Source: CAVZYN01 sp963779515
GTDB taxonomy: Bacteria; Pseudomonadota; Alphaproteobacteria; Rhizobiales; Hyphomicrobiaceae
NCBI GenBank assembly: GCA_963779515.1
Contig: CAVZYN010000002.1
Location: 1 to 64,000, forward strand
Length of the DNA stretch: 64,000 nt
Direction: 5' to 3'
Below are positions 45,794 to 54,330 of the stretch, in pieces. The notes below the pieces were generated by a model. It worked only from the letters and a program-made list of their open reading frames with translations. It was not told the DNA's origin and ran no database searches. A program made the position numbers and the translations under genes. The stretch's first letter is position 1, and every line of letters starts with the position of its first letter.

Positions 45794-46660
45794 TTAAACG
45801 GCAGACTGGCTCTTGACATTCGCAATGAGCCCGGGGTCATCAACATCGATCAAATGAGCGGTGCCAAAGCGATTAGCGGCATCCCATATCGCCGCCAGAG
45901 TAGACACCTCATTGTCTGTTAGTTTGCTTTCCGATTGAATTTGAGCTGGGTTGATCTTAGCTAAACAAGCGTTTGCGAGCCAATCAGCCAGAGTAAAATT
46001 CGGATGCTGTTTTGCTGACCGCGGGACACCATTGTTGTCGACGTAGCTTTCCAGAACACCTATTTCGAAACGGTTCCCGCATTGCAAGTTCGACTGCCAC
46101 ATCCAGCTGATGTCTGGATTGTTGATCGCGACCGCTTGCATCAAGGCGCTACCGTGCCCTGAAGAATGTGGAAGTTTGTCGAGGAAGAGTTTTATTTTCT
46201 TGGTATCCTGGGTTCTCGACAAGAGGCGTGCTCGGAGTCCGATTAGCGGAAGAATTCCCGCATAGAGAGATAAACCCATCGCACAAGCGGTATCATACGA
46301 CTGCCCCTCCCACTGCAGCTTCCTTGGTGTGGAACCGTCGGTCATCCAGTTAATGTCAAGTTTCTTATTCACAACGTTGATCGCGTCACATGCCCAACGC
46401 GCAAATGTGCCATTCATAGCACCGGCGACCGCTACCACATCAAGAATCGGCCATCCAGATTTAAGGCTACTGACGATCTTATTTGCAGCATCAATCTTCC
46501 TCTTCGCGGTTCTGGTGTTTTTGTACTGTCGCAGTCCAGGCACGCCGAGTTGATCACTGCACAACAGTCCAACGAAGCAGAGGGTCTTGCCTGAGGCGGG
46601 GTGGAGGACCTCGTTCGGCTTTGCATCAATAAAGACGGGAATGAACCGATCGGTGAGCAT
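45794..46660 (-). CDS. Unrecognised protein on a low-GC patch
   Basis: About 288 residues, no signal. Codon use is visibly more AT-rich than in both neighbours, suggesting recent acquisition. N-terminal RFIPVFIDAKPNEVLHP and C-terminal HPNFTLADWLANACLAKINP faintly recall DUF3800-type RNase-H-like proteins (an early Asp and a late ADWLA helix), but I cannot confirm it. GAGAG five bases upstream supports ATG 46660. No repeats, integrase or tRNA mark the edges. Confidence 0.55.
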   Translation of the reverse strand: MLTDRFIPVFIDAKPNEVLHPASGKTLCFVGLLCSDQLGVPGLRQYKNTRTAKRKIDAANKIVSSLKSGWPILDVVAVAGAMNGTFARWACDAINVVNKKLDINWMTDGSTPRKLQWEGQSYDTACAMGLSLYAGILPLIGLRARLLSRTQDTKKIKLFLDKLPHSSGHGSALMQAVAINNPDISWMWQSNLQCGNRFEIGVLESYVDNNGVPRSAKQHPNFTLADWLANACLAKINPAQIQSESKLTDNEVSTLAAIWDAANRFGTAHLIDVDDPGLIANVKSQSAV

Positions 46661-46692
46661 GATCACTCTCGCCGTTCAGGGGAGTTGGGACA

Positions 46693-47853
46693 TCAATAAC
46701 TGCGCGGTAGGCCAAGAACGTGCTGGCCGATGAAGGCGAGCACGAGATTGGTCGAGATCGGTGCCGTCTGATAGAGCCGCGTCTCGCGCCACTTGCGCTC
46801 GATACCGTATTCGCGCGCGTAGCCAAAGCCGCCAAAGGTCTGCAGGCACGCTTCCGCGGCTTTCCATGAGGCGTCGGCAGCTAGCATCTTGCCGGTGTTG
46901 GCTTCCGCGCCACAGTCGCGGCCGGCTTCAAACAAGGCGGCGGCCTTTTGCACGACCAGTTCGGCGGCCAGTGTATCCGCCCAGCTGCGCGCGATCGGGA
47001 ACTGCACACCCTGGTTCTTGCCGATCGGATGACCGAACACGACGCGCTCATTGGCGTATTCGGTCGCGCGGCGGATGAAATATTTTGCGTCACCGAGGCA
47101 TTCGGCGGCGATCAAAATGCGTTCGGCGTTCATGCTGTCGACGACGTAGCGAAAACCCTTGCCCTCTTCGCCGATGCGGTTTTCGGCCGGCACTTCGAGG
47201 TTGTCGATGAAGACCTCGCAGGTGTTGTGATTGATCATCGCGTCGATCGGCTTGATGTGCACCGACTTGCCCTTGGCCTCGCGCAGATCGACGAGAAAGA
47301 CCGAGAGGCCGTCGCTGCGCTTCTTGACCTGGTCGGCGGGGGTGGTGCGCGCCAGCAGGAGCATCAAGTCGGAGTGCAGCGCACGGCTGGTCCAGACCTT
47401 CTGGCCGTTGATGACGTAGCGGTCGTTGCCGCGCTTCTCAGCGCGCGTCTTGAGCTGGGTTGTGTCCGAGCCCGTCGAGGGCTCGGTGACGCCGAAGGCC
47501 TGCAGCCGCAATTTGCCGCTGGCAATCTCGGGGAGATAGCGCCGCTTCTGATCCTCCGAGCCGTGCTTGAGAACCGTGCCCATCGTGTACATCTGCGCGT
47601 GGCACGCCGCAGCATTGGCGCCGGTTTCGTGGATCGTCTCGAGGATGGCGCAAGCGGCGGACAATGGCAGGCCCGCGCCACCGTACACTTCCGGGATCAT
47701 GGCGCCGAGATAGCCGGCCTCCGTCAGCGCCGCGACGAACTCCGCCGGATACTCGCTGGAGGCGTCGAGCTTCACCCAATACTCATTCGGAAAGCGCGCG
47801 CAGACCGCGCGGACGCCGTCGCGGATCTCGCTCCATTGCGGATCGAGCGGCAT
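46693..47853 (-). CDS. Acyl-CoA dehydrogenase
   Basis: About 386 residues, full length, cytoplasmic flavoenzyme. Family motifs: GAMIPEVYGGAGL, LQAFGVTEPSTGSDTTQLKT (FAD and acyl-CoA contacts), KVWTSRALHSDLMLLLART, and the C-terminal QTFGGFGYAREYGIERKWRE. It oxidises an acyl-CoA to the enoyl-CoA; the chain type is unknown. ATG 47853 is chosen; the longer frame adds 37 residues with no family match. Confidence 0.92.
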   Translation of the reverse strand: MPLDPQWSEIRDGVRAVCARFPNEYWVKLDASSEYPAEFVAALTEAGYLGAMIPEVYGGAGLPLSAACAILETIHETGANAAACHAQMYTMGTVLKHGSEDQKRRYLPEIASGKLRLQAFGVTEPSTGSDTTQLKTRAEKRGNDRYVINGQKVWTSRALHSDLMLLLARTTPADQVKKRSDGLSVFLVDLREAKGKSVHIKPIDAMINHNTCEVFIDNLEVPAENRIGEEGKGFRYVVDSMNAERILIAAECLGDAKYFIRRATEYANERVVFGHPIGKNQGVQFPIARSWADTLAAELVVQKAAALFEAGRDCGAEANTGKMLAADASWKAAEACLQTFGGFGYAREYGIERKWRETRLYQTAPISTNLVLAFIGQHVLGLPRSY

Positions 47854-47981
47854 TGATAGCTCGGTCGCTTCTTGACCCGATGTTGATGGGGGCACGCGTG
47901 TCTCCCGGAAATCGACTGGCGGCGGCGAACATACAGGCCGGCGCAGGGTCGCTGCATCGCACACTCAGCGATTGGAGACAA

Positions 47982-49085
47982 TCATCCCGTGGGCATCCCG
48001 TGGGCCGCGCGCCGCCGCGTTTCCAAGACGGTGATCAGCTCGGCGACGGCCGCGACCGCGATTACGGGCGGCTCCTTGCCGGTCACTCCAGCGACGCCGA
48101 TCGGGCACGACAGGCGCTGAATGACCACGCCGGCGATGCCGGCGGAGCGAAAGCGCTGCTCGAAGCGGGCGCGTTTTGTCGCCGACCCGATGAGGCCAAG
48201 GTGGGCGAAATCGTTGCGCTTCAACAGCGTCGTGCAAATCGCTTCATCGAGCGGATGGGCATAGGTCATGACGAGATGAAACGCGCCGGGCGGCGTCATC
48301 AGGGCGAAAGCGGCGGGATCTTTCACGGCGGTGATGCGTGCGTGAGCGGGCGGGCGCTCTGGAAAGCGGTCGCGCGCGGTATCGACCCATGTGAGGTCGA
48401 ACGGCAGGCCTTCGACGACGCGGACGATCTCGCGGCCGACGTGGCCGGCGCCATAGAGATAGAGTGGCACCGTCTCGCGGCCGGCGGGTTCGATGAACCA
48501 GGCGGGCTCCGTGTCGGTGCCTTCGAGCAGCAGCGGCGCCATCGGCCGCGCGCCGGAGAGCATGTCGCGGGTGGCGCGCACCATCTCGACCGGCCAATCG
48601 CCGGTGGTCTTCCGGTCGGTGATCGCGATCAGTGGTCCATCGCCCATCAGTGGCCGTGCGATCAGCGCGCCAGCGGGCGGGAGGGATGCGGCGAGGTGCG
48701 TGAGGTCTTGACGTTCGGCATCGCCGAAGTGCTCGAACAACACCCACGTGAATCCACCGCAGCATTGGCAGAGTGCGGGACCGAGTGGATACTCGCGGAC
48801 TTCGCGATACCATTTGGGAGAGAGAGTCCCCTCCCCACGTCGTGGCGAAGCCGCGCCTCCGGCACGAGGGGGAGGGGAATTCTCTGCGAGAATCTCTCTT
48901 GCCGCCTTGATCGCCTCGAACTCCAGAGCGCCGCCGCCGATGGTGCCGGTGACTTCGCCGGCGGTGACGAGCATCGCGGCGCCAGCGTTGCGGGGCGTGG
49001 AGCCGGCAACATCCAGAACCGTCACGCGCACAACCGGCGTTTCGGCCGCGCGTTGGAGCAGAGCTTTCAACCAGAGTTCGGACAC
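47982..49085 (-). CDS. xdhC: XdhC: xanthine dehydrogenase accessory protein
   Basis: 367 residues. XdhC binds the molybdenum cofactor and helps its sulfuration before insertion into xanthine dehydrogenase. Motifs: GSTPRNAGAAMLV, TGTIGGGALEFEAI, CQCCGG, and the C-terminal Rossmann part LYLYGAGHVGREIV with HLGLIGSATKRARF. Start is GTG 49085, one base after the xdhB stop. Residues about 68-88 come from a palindromic repeat inserted in frame (see 48822-48884) and have no counterpart in the family. Confidence 0.92.
   Translation of the reverse strand: MSELWLKALLQRAAETPVVRVTVLDVAGSTPRNAGAAMLVTAGEVTGTIGGGALEFEAIKAAREILAENSPPPRAGGAASPRRGEGTLSPKWYREVREYPLGPALCQCCGGFTWVLFEHFGDAERQDLTHLAASLPPAGALIARPLMGDGPLIAITDRKTTGDWPVEMVRATRDMLSGARPMAPLLLEGTDTEPAWFIEPAGRETVPLYLYGAGHVGREIVRVVEGLPFDLTWVDTARDRFPERPPAHARITAVKDPAAFALMTPPGAFHLVMTYAHPLDEAICTTLLKRNDFAHLGLIGSATKRARFEQRFRSAGIAGVVIQRLSCPIGVAGVTGKEPPVIAVAAVAELITVLETRRRAAHGMPTG
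48822..48884. repeat. Palindromic repeat inserted in frame within xdhC
   Basis: An imperfect inverted repeat about 63 bp long. The left arm contains TCCCCTCCCC and TCGTG, the right arm CACGA and GGGGGAGGGGA, with a GC-rich loop. It resembles interspersed palindromic elements often seen between genes in Hyphomicrobiales. Here it adds about 21 codons (PRAGGAASPRRGEG region) without breaking the frame. No second copy is obvious in the window. Confidence 0.65.
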
Positions 49086-49086
49086 G

Positions 49087-51444
49087 TCAGCGGGCTCCCG
49101 CGCTTGTCTTCATGCGCTCGACCGCCATCAAAACGCGCTCGGGTGTTGCGGGTGCGTCGAGGTTTGGATGATGCAGGTAGTCGCCGACGCTCGCCACTGC
49201 ATCCGACAGCGCCATCAGCACCGAGATGCCAAGCATCACCGGCGGTTCGCCGACAGCCTTCGAGCGATAGATCGTCTCTTCCATGTTCTTGCCGCGATCG
49301 AACAGCCGGATGCGCATATCGATCGGCCGGTCGGACGCGGTCGGGATCTTGTAGGTCGACGGCGCGTGTGTCGTCAGCCGCCCCTTATCGTCCCAAATCA
49401 GTTCCTCCGTCGTCAGCCACCCGGCGCCCTGGACGTAGCCGCCCTCGATCTGGCCGAGATCGATGGCGGGGTTCAGAGACGTGCCAGCGTCATGCAAGAT
49501 ATCGGTCCTCAAGATGCGGTTTTCGCCGGTCAATGTGTCGATCGCGACCTCGCTGACGGCGGCGCCATAGGCGAAGTAGAAAAATGGGCGTCCGCGCGCA
49601 GCAGGGCGATCCCAGTGAATTTTTGGCGTCGCATAAAATCCCGTCGCCGACAGAGGCACACGCGCCATATAGGCCTCTCGAACAACGTCGTCGAAGGCAA
49701 TGTCGCGGTCTTTTATGCGCACGCGATTGGGGAGAAACAATATTTCTTGCGCGCGAACCCCATGCGTTTTGGCGAGGAACGAGATCAGCCGCAGCTTGAT
49801 CGTTTCCGCCGCGTTCTTCGCGGCCATGCCATTGAGATCCGACCCCGAGGATGCCGCCGTCGCCGATGTGTTTGGCACCTTGCCGGTCGTCGTCGCCGTT
49901 ATCTTGATGCGCGCAAGATCGACTTGAAACGTCTCCGCCACGACCTGTGCAACCTTCAGGAACAACCCCTGGCCCATCTCGGTGCCGCCGTGATTGAGAT
50001 GGATCGAGCCATCGGTATAGACGTGCACCAGGGCGCCGGCCTGATTGAGAAACGTCTTTGTGAACGAGATACCGAACTTGACCGGCGTCAGGGCGATGCC
50101 GCGTTTCAAGATCGGGCTTGTTGCATTCCACGCGCGAATTTCGGCGCGTCGCCGGTCATAATCGGACGACAGCGCCAGCTCGTCGACGATGTCCTGGATG
50201 ATGCAGTCCTCGACGGTCATGTGATAGGGTGTGATGCCCTTGGGCCGGGTCGTGTCGTCCTTGTGGGGATAGAAATTGCGGCGCCGGATCTCCAGCGGGT
50301 CGCGGTCGAGATGCCGCGCGATGTCCTCGATAATCCGTTCCATGCCAACCATGCCTTGCGGGCCGCCGAAGCCGCGAAAGGCGGTGTTGGACTGCGTATG
50401 CGTCTTGCAGCGGTAGGACGTAATGCGGGCCGCCGGGATTTCGTAGCAGTTCTCGGCGTGGAACATGGCGCGATCGGCGATGGGTTGTGACAGATCGAAG
50501 CTCATGCCGCATCGGACAGCTTGCGTCACGTCAAGTCCGAGGATGCGCCCGGTGTCGTCGAAGCCGACGTCATAGTCGATGCGGATGTCATGCCGCTTGC
50601 CGGTGAGCATGAAATCGTCGTCGCGATCGTAGACGCACTTGGCGGGGCGTTTTGTGATGTGGGCGGCGAGGGCGGCGGCCGCCGCTGGGAGATTGCCTTG
50701 GCTCTCCTTGCCGCCGAAACCGCCGCCCATGCGCCGCACCTCGACCGTGACGGCATTGAACGGAACGCCGAGTACGCCCGCGACTTTGTGCTGGATCTCG
50801 CTCGGGTGCTGCGTCGACGAATGGACCATTGTGTCGCCGTCTTCGCCAGGGATGGCGAGCGCTGCCTGGCCTTCGAGATAGAAATGCTCCTGGCCGCCGA
50901 TCTCGATGCGGCCGGTGAGCTTGCGCGGGGCAGCAACAATCGCCGCCGCGGCATCGCCCCGTTGCATCTCATAGGGCGGTTCGAGGAAGTGCTGCGCCGC
51001 CATCGCCTGTTCGAGTGTGATGATCGCGGGCAGATCTTCGTAGTCGACGATCGCCAATTTCGCGGCAGCGCGGGCGGCGGCCATGGTCTCGGCTGCAACG
51101 GCAAAAATCGATTGCCCGACGTATTCGACCAGGCCATCCGCAAACATGGGGTCGTCGTGGGCCGGCGTCGGCGAGAGGTCGTTGTCGCCCGGCACATCAG
51201 CAGCGGTGAGGACCGCGAACACGCCTGGAGCCGTGCGCACCTGCGACACGTCAAGCCGGGTGATGCGCGCGTGTGCCCGCGTGCTCATGGCGATGTAGAT
51301 CTGCAGCGTGCCGGCGGGCTCTGGGATATCGTCGACGTACACGGCTGTGCCAGTCACGTGCTTTCCCGCGCTGTCGTGCGGCAACGCTTCGCGAACACCC
51401 CCGTCGATCTTGGATTTGACGTCAATGGGTTTGGTGCCGTGCAT
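49087..51444 (-). CDS. xdhB: Xanthine dehydrogenase molybdenum-binding subunit
   Basis: 785 residues, full length. Carries the molybdopterin site of xanthine dehydrogenase, which oxidises hypoxanthine and xanthine to urate. Motifs: GTAVYVDDIPEP, GGQEHFYLE, MGGGFGGKE, NTAFRGFGGPQG, LNHGGTEMGQG and KAVGEPPVML with the catalytic Glu. Followed by xdhC one base later. The FeS/FAD subunit gene xdhA, normally just upstream, is absent: upstream lie only 158 bp and the tRNA-Thr with its island. Confidence 0.95.
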   Translation of the reverse strand: MHGTKPIDVKSKIDGGVREALPHDSAGKHVTGTAVYVDDIPEPAGTLQIYIAMSTRAHARITRLDVSQVRTAPGVFAVLTAADVPGDNDLSPTPAHDDPMFADGLVEYVGQSIFAVAAETMAAARAAAKLAIVDYEDLPAIITLEQAMAAQHFLEPPYEMQRGDAAAAIVAAPRKLTGRIEIGGQEHFYLEGQAALAIPGEDGDTMVHSSTQHPSEIQHKVAGVLGVPFNAVTVEVRRMGGGFGGKESQGNLPAAAAALAAHITKRPAKCVYDRDDDFMLTGKRHDIRIDYDVGFDDTGRILGLDVTQAVRCGMSFDLSQPIADRAMFHAENCYEIPAARITSYRCKTHTQSNTAFRGFGGPQGMVGMERIIEDIARHLDRDPLEIRRRNFYPHKDDTTRPKGITPYHMTVEDCIIQDIVDELALSSDYDRRRAEIRAWNATSPILKRGIALTPVKFGISFTKTFLNQAGALVHVYTDGSIHLNHGGTEMGQGLFLKVAQVVAETFQVDLARIKITATTTGKVPNTSATAASSGSDLNGMAAKNAAETIKLRLISFLAKTHGVRAQEILFLPNRVRIKDRDIAFDDVVREAYMARVPLSATGFYATPKIHWDRPAARGRPFFYFAYGAAVSEVAIDTLTGENRILRTDILHDAGTSLNPAIDLGQIEGGYVQGAGWLTTEELIWDDKGRLTTHAPSTYKIPTASDRPIDMRIRLFDRGKNMEETIYRSKAVGEPPVMLGISVLMALSDAVASVGDYLHHPNLDAPATPERVLMAVERMKTSAGAR

Positions 51445-51602
51445 GTGCGATCCAATGTTTGGACCGCCGTGGCGCCTGCCTGGTGGCAGCCGCTCGGTGA
51501 TATCCGTGCCGTCAGGGTCAGTTAGGCACCCGAAAGGTGGAACTGAACCCGGTTTCGTCTTGACTCCGAATTGTCGCTATCGCATCTGCACATGTCAATT
51601 GC

Positions 51603-51677
51603 GCCGGCTTAGCTCAGCGGTAGAGCAGCGGTTTTGTAAACCGAAGGTCGGGAGTTCAATCCTCTCAGCCGGCACCA
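51603..51677 (+). tRNA. tRNA-Thr(TGT)
   Basis: A complete cloverleaf: acceptor GCCGGCT/AGCCGGC, D-arm with AGCTCAGCGGTAGAGC, anticodon loop TTTGTAA (anticodon TGT), T-arm TCGGG-AGTTCAAT-CC region, discriminator A and encoded CCA (51675-51677). The integrase stop lies seven bases beyond its 3' end, so this gene is the integration site of island 2 and its 3' part is the left attachment site. Confidence 0.95.
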
Positions 51678-51683
51678 GTGCTT

Positions 51684-52826
51684 TCAACGCGTTAGGCGAC
51701 GGACCTCGGTGCCCGTCGCCGGTGTTGTGGGCATTTTGTGGGCAGTGGTTCCCAGTTTGCCCCTGAGCACGACCAGTTCCGGTCGCTGTCCGTTCCGCGC
51801 CACCACCCGCTCTGTGGCCTCGATGAGCCTGGAAAGTTCCGCCGCCGAATAGTGAGTCGTGATGCGGCCGGACCGATGCCCCAGCAGGTCCTGGCGATCC
51901 TCGAAGCTCACCCCGGCCGCGCGCAAGCGTCGACCAAATGTATGCTTCAGGTCGTGGACCCGGACCATCGGCAGGCCCGCACGCAATCGCGCCTTCCTCC
52001 AGGCCGTGTTCAGCATACTGCGCACGGGCGCACCACGAAAGGTGAACACATGAGTGGGGTGCCGGTGGCGTTGGTCCGCGATCACGGATCGCGCCACCCG
52101 ATTGAGAACCACCAATCGCTCTTCGCCGTTCTTGACCCTGGTGCCAGGGACGATGAAGACCGACGTTTCCATTTCCGGGACTTGGACCTCCCATTGCCAG
52201 CGGAGATCACAGATCTCCGCTGCGCGACAGCCGGTGTTGACAGCGAACAACGCCATCTCCGCCAAGTGGGCCGGCAGCTCCTGAAACAAGCATGACTGCT
52301 CGTCCCAGGTCAGCGGATAGGGTTGTCGCCGCAGTGGGTTGGCGTGCAACTTGATTTTGGCGGGCGCGTGCAGCCACGTCAGTCCCTGCTCGTCCATCCA
52401 CTCGCTCGCCGCCAGGTTCAAGATCCGCCGGACGATCTGTAAGCCATTGTTGATCGTCCCGGCCGCGATGCCGCAGGCATGGCGATCGGCGATCCATGGC
52501 TGCAGGACGCCCATATGGACCTTGTCGATCGCGACGTCACCAATCCAAGGCATCAGCCCCTTCAATCGATTGATATCGTCGCGCAAGGTCCGTTTGTGCT
52601 GATGTTCGAGCACAAACTTGGCCGCGGCCTGCTCGAAAGTTCGAGATGGCCTGACGCCGTAGACGCGCGCTTGCCGCTCCTGCTCCATGACCCTCACTAG
52701 CGTTTGTTCGGCCTCTTCAAGCCGATCCGATCCAGTGCTCTGGCGAATTCGCCGCCCGCGAATGCGTTTGTCGATGTGCCAGTGGCCGGCTCGATTGACG
52801 AGGCCGGGTAGTCGTTTACGTCCCAT
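51684..52826 (-). CDS. Tyrosine integrase of island 2
   Basis: 380 residues. Phage-type integrase: N-terminal core-binding domain (DINRLKGLMPWIGD) and a catalytic domain with Arg I (NTGCRAAEI), the second box HDLKHTFGRRL, the third-box His (LLGHRSG) and Tyr (THYSAAEL). In the second box Lys stands where most enzymes have Arg (H-x-x-R); I recall this variant in one integrase subgroup, so it need not mean loss of function. ATG 52826 has AAGGAG upstream. Its 5' end overlaps the excisionase-like gene by 130 bases. Confidence 0.92.
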   Translation of the reverse strand: MGRKRLPGLVNRAGHWHIDKRIRGRRIRQSTGSDRLEEAEQTLVRVMEQERQARVYGVRPSRTFEQAAAKFVLEHQHKRTLRDDINRLKGLMPWIGDVAIDKVHMGVLQPWIADRHACGIAAGTINNGLQIVRRILNLAASEWMDEQGLTWLHAPAKIKLHANPLRRQPYPLTWDEQSCLFQELPAHLAEMALFAVNTGCRAAEICDLRWQWEVQVPEMETSVFIVPGTRVKNGEERLVVLNRVARSVIADQRHRHPTHVFTFRGAPVRSMLNTAWRKARLRAGLPMVRVHDLKHTFGRRLRAAGVSFEDRQDLLGHRSGRITTHYSAAELSRLIEATERVVARNGQRPELVVLRGKLGTTAHKMPTTPATGTEVRRLTR

Positions 52827-53116
52827 GACGTGTCTCCTTTCGATCGTCCGGGACGCCCGTTGCGGGCGAGATAGTCGTCCACCCAAGCGTCAAGTTCAAG
52901 CCGATCGAACGCGATTCCCTGCACTCCAATTCTCACTTCTGCGATATGCGGTCGAACGTCTGCATTGAAGCGATTGCGATCCATGCCGAGATAGCGCGGC
53001 GCATCTCGAAAACGGATCAGGCGCGGCAGTGGTGGTCGGCTCCGTCGATGGCAATCCGGTGGCTTGGACACGATACGCATTCCTTTCTGTTGACCGATCG
53101 CAATTCCACGCACCAT
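52697..53116 (-). CDS. Excisionase/AlpA-like DNA-binding protein
   Basis: 139 residues. LPRLIRFRDAPRYLGMDRNR followed by GVQGIAFDRLELDAWVDDYL is the MerR/AlpA-type winged-helix layout of excisionases (helix-turn-helix then a D-x-x-x-LDAW helix). The C-terminal ~45 residues are polar and unassigned. It lies immediately upstream of and overlapping the integrase, as xis genes often do. ATG 53080 is an alternative start. Confidence 0.65.
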   Translation of the reverse strand: MVRGIAIGQQKGMRIVSKPPDCHRRSRPPLPRLIRFRDAPRYLGMDRNRFNADVRPHIAEVRIGVQGIAFDRLELDAWVDDYLARNGRPGRSKGDTSWDVNDYPASSIEPATGTSTNAFAGGEFARALDRIGLKRPNKR

Positions 53117-53691
53117 GGTCTCGGAAATGCCATCGACAGTGCAATGGGGAAACGCGGGAAAACGTGGGAGCCAAGAGGAAGGCTGGGGGGCCGACGCAAT
53201 GTTTTGTTTTATCGACCGTGCGATGTCGTGACCAAGCGACGGCGGTGAGATGCGTCGTGAGAGCGTGCGTGAAGGTCACGCCTCCGGTTTCGTTCCGCGC
53301 GGCGGCCCTTCGTGTCGCCGACGGCGCAGGTCTCAGCGTGATCGAGGTAATGGCGCTCAAAGTCAGCGCCGTCGCGTCCAAGCGCATGCTGATGTGCGTC
53401 AAGCAAGTGAAGGGCGGCACGGATCGTCATGCGCGCGCGCCTGGGGTAGGCGGGAGAGCAACGGACCGCGCTTCGCGGACGGCTCCGCGCGAGCTGCAGT
53501 GCCGCCACGTCACCCGACGGCAAAGAGTAAACGCAGGTGGTCTCCGAGCCCCTTGGTTCGTCCGGCGAATCGCCTGAGCCCCCGTTTTGAAACATCGCCA
53601 CGACATCGTTGGCCCTCTAGAAAGACATGATAAGCTTGGCACAAGCTTCGTCGGTCTCACTACCGATGGTCTCGGGAAGGCGGAGTCGGAC
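53117..53691. other. Island stretch without a convincing gene
   Basis: About 575 bp. Several open frames overlap on both strands, but none has a recognisable domain, a good ribosome site and plausible composition together. It may hold decayed phage genes. A region rich in GCGCGCGCC lies near 53430. Confidence 0.35.
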
Positions 53692-53901
53692 ATGATGCGG
53701 CAATCTGAGCAACAAGCAGTCCTCGGTTTTGACGGGAACTGCGTCGGGTACCTCGCTCGCACGCACAACAGCGGCGGTTTTGTCGTTATGGACGAGAACT
53801 TCAACATACTCGGCGCCATGCACGATGTGCGCATGGCTGAATTGACCCTCCGCGAGAGGTACAACCGCAAGGCAAAGCACCGACGGCATCAGGGCCACTG
53901 A
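53692..53901 (+). CDS. Small hypothetical protein
   Basis: 69 residues from an ATG with GGAG six bases upstream. Sequence features: QAVLGFDGNCVGYLARTHNS and FVVMDENFNILG, then a basic tail (RERYNRKAKHRRHQGH). Composition looks protein-like. No family recognised. Island cargo. Confidence 0.5.
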   Translation: MMRQSEQQAVLGFDGNCVGYLARTHNSGGFVVMDENFNILGAMHDVRMAELTLRERYNRKAKHRRHQGH

Positions 53902-53950
53902 AGTCCAGTCTCGACGTCGGGATATCATCCCGAACGGATCAACGTCATTC

Positions 53951-54148
53951 ATGGATTTCGCCGTGGATTGGGTTTGGATCGTCGTCATTGTCGGCATCTT
54001 GGCGCCTTGGCTCGCGTCGGGTCGGGAGCTTGCCCGCACTTTCAAGCGCGACCCGATCAAGGGCGGTGGTGTTTGGTTGATGCTCGCGGTGTCGACCACT
54101 CCGCTGGTCCTCTCGGCGGCCTTGGTCGTGCGGTTGGTATTCGAGTGA
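53951..54148 (+). CDS. Small two-helix membrane protein
   Basis: 65 residues with two hydrophobic helices (VWIVVIVGILAPWLA; WLMLAVSTTPLVLSAALVV) joined by a basic loop (RELARTFKRDPIKGG). No clear ribosome site. No family recognised; the membrane pattern makes it plausible. Confidence 0.45.
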   Translation: MDFAVDWVWIVVIVGILAPWLASGRELARTFKRDPIKGGGVWLMLAVSTTPLVLSAALVVRLVFE

Positions 54149-54330
54149 TCGGGATTGACGTGTGGGTGACGCGCAGCCCGCGCATCCGCATCCCCGAACG
54201 ACCGCGACGGACCAATCCGCCAATCGACGGCAGTGTTAGCTTGGCGCAAGGCTATGCGATCACGTTGGGGACAGCGAATTGTTAGAGTCGTAGCTGAAAT
54301 CGTGCGCGTTGAACGGGTGGAGGGCGCGCC

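Noticed and set aside
47664..50490. Plus-strand frames of 630 and 580 codons opposite the acyl-CoA dehydrogenase, xdhC and xdhB
   Set aside because: Low-complexity, Arg/Gly-rich translations antisense to genes with clear motifs.
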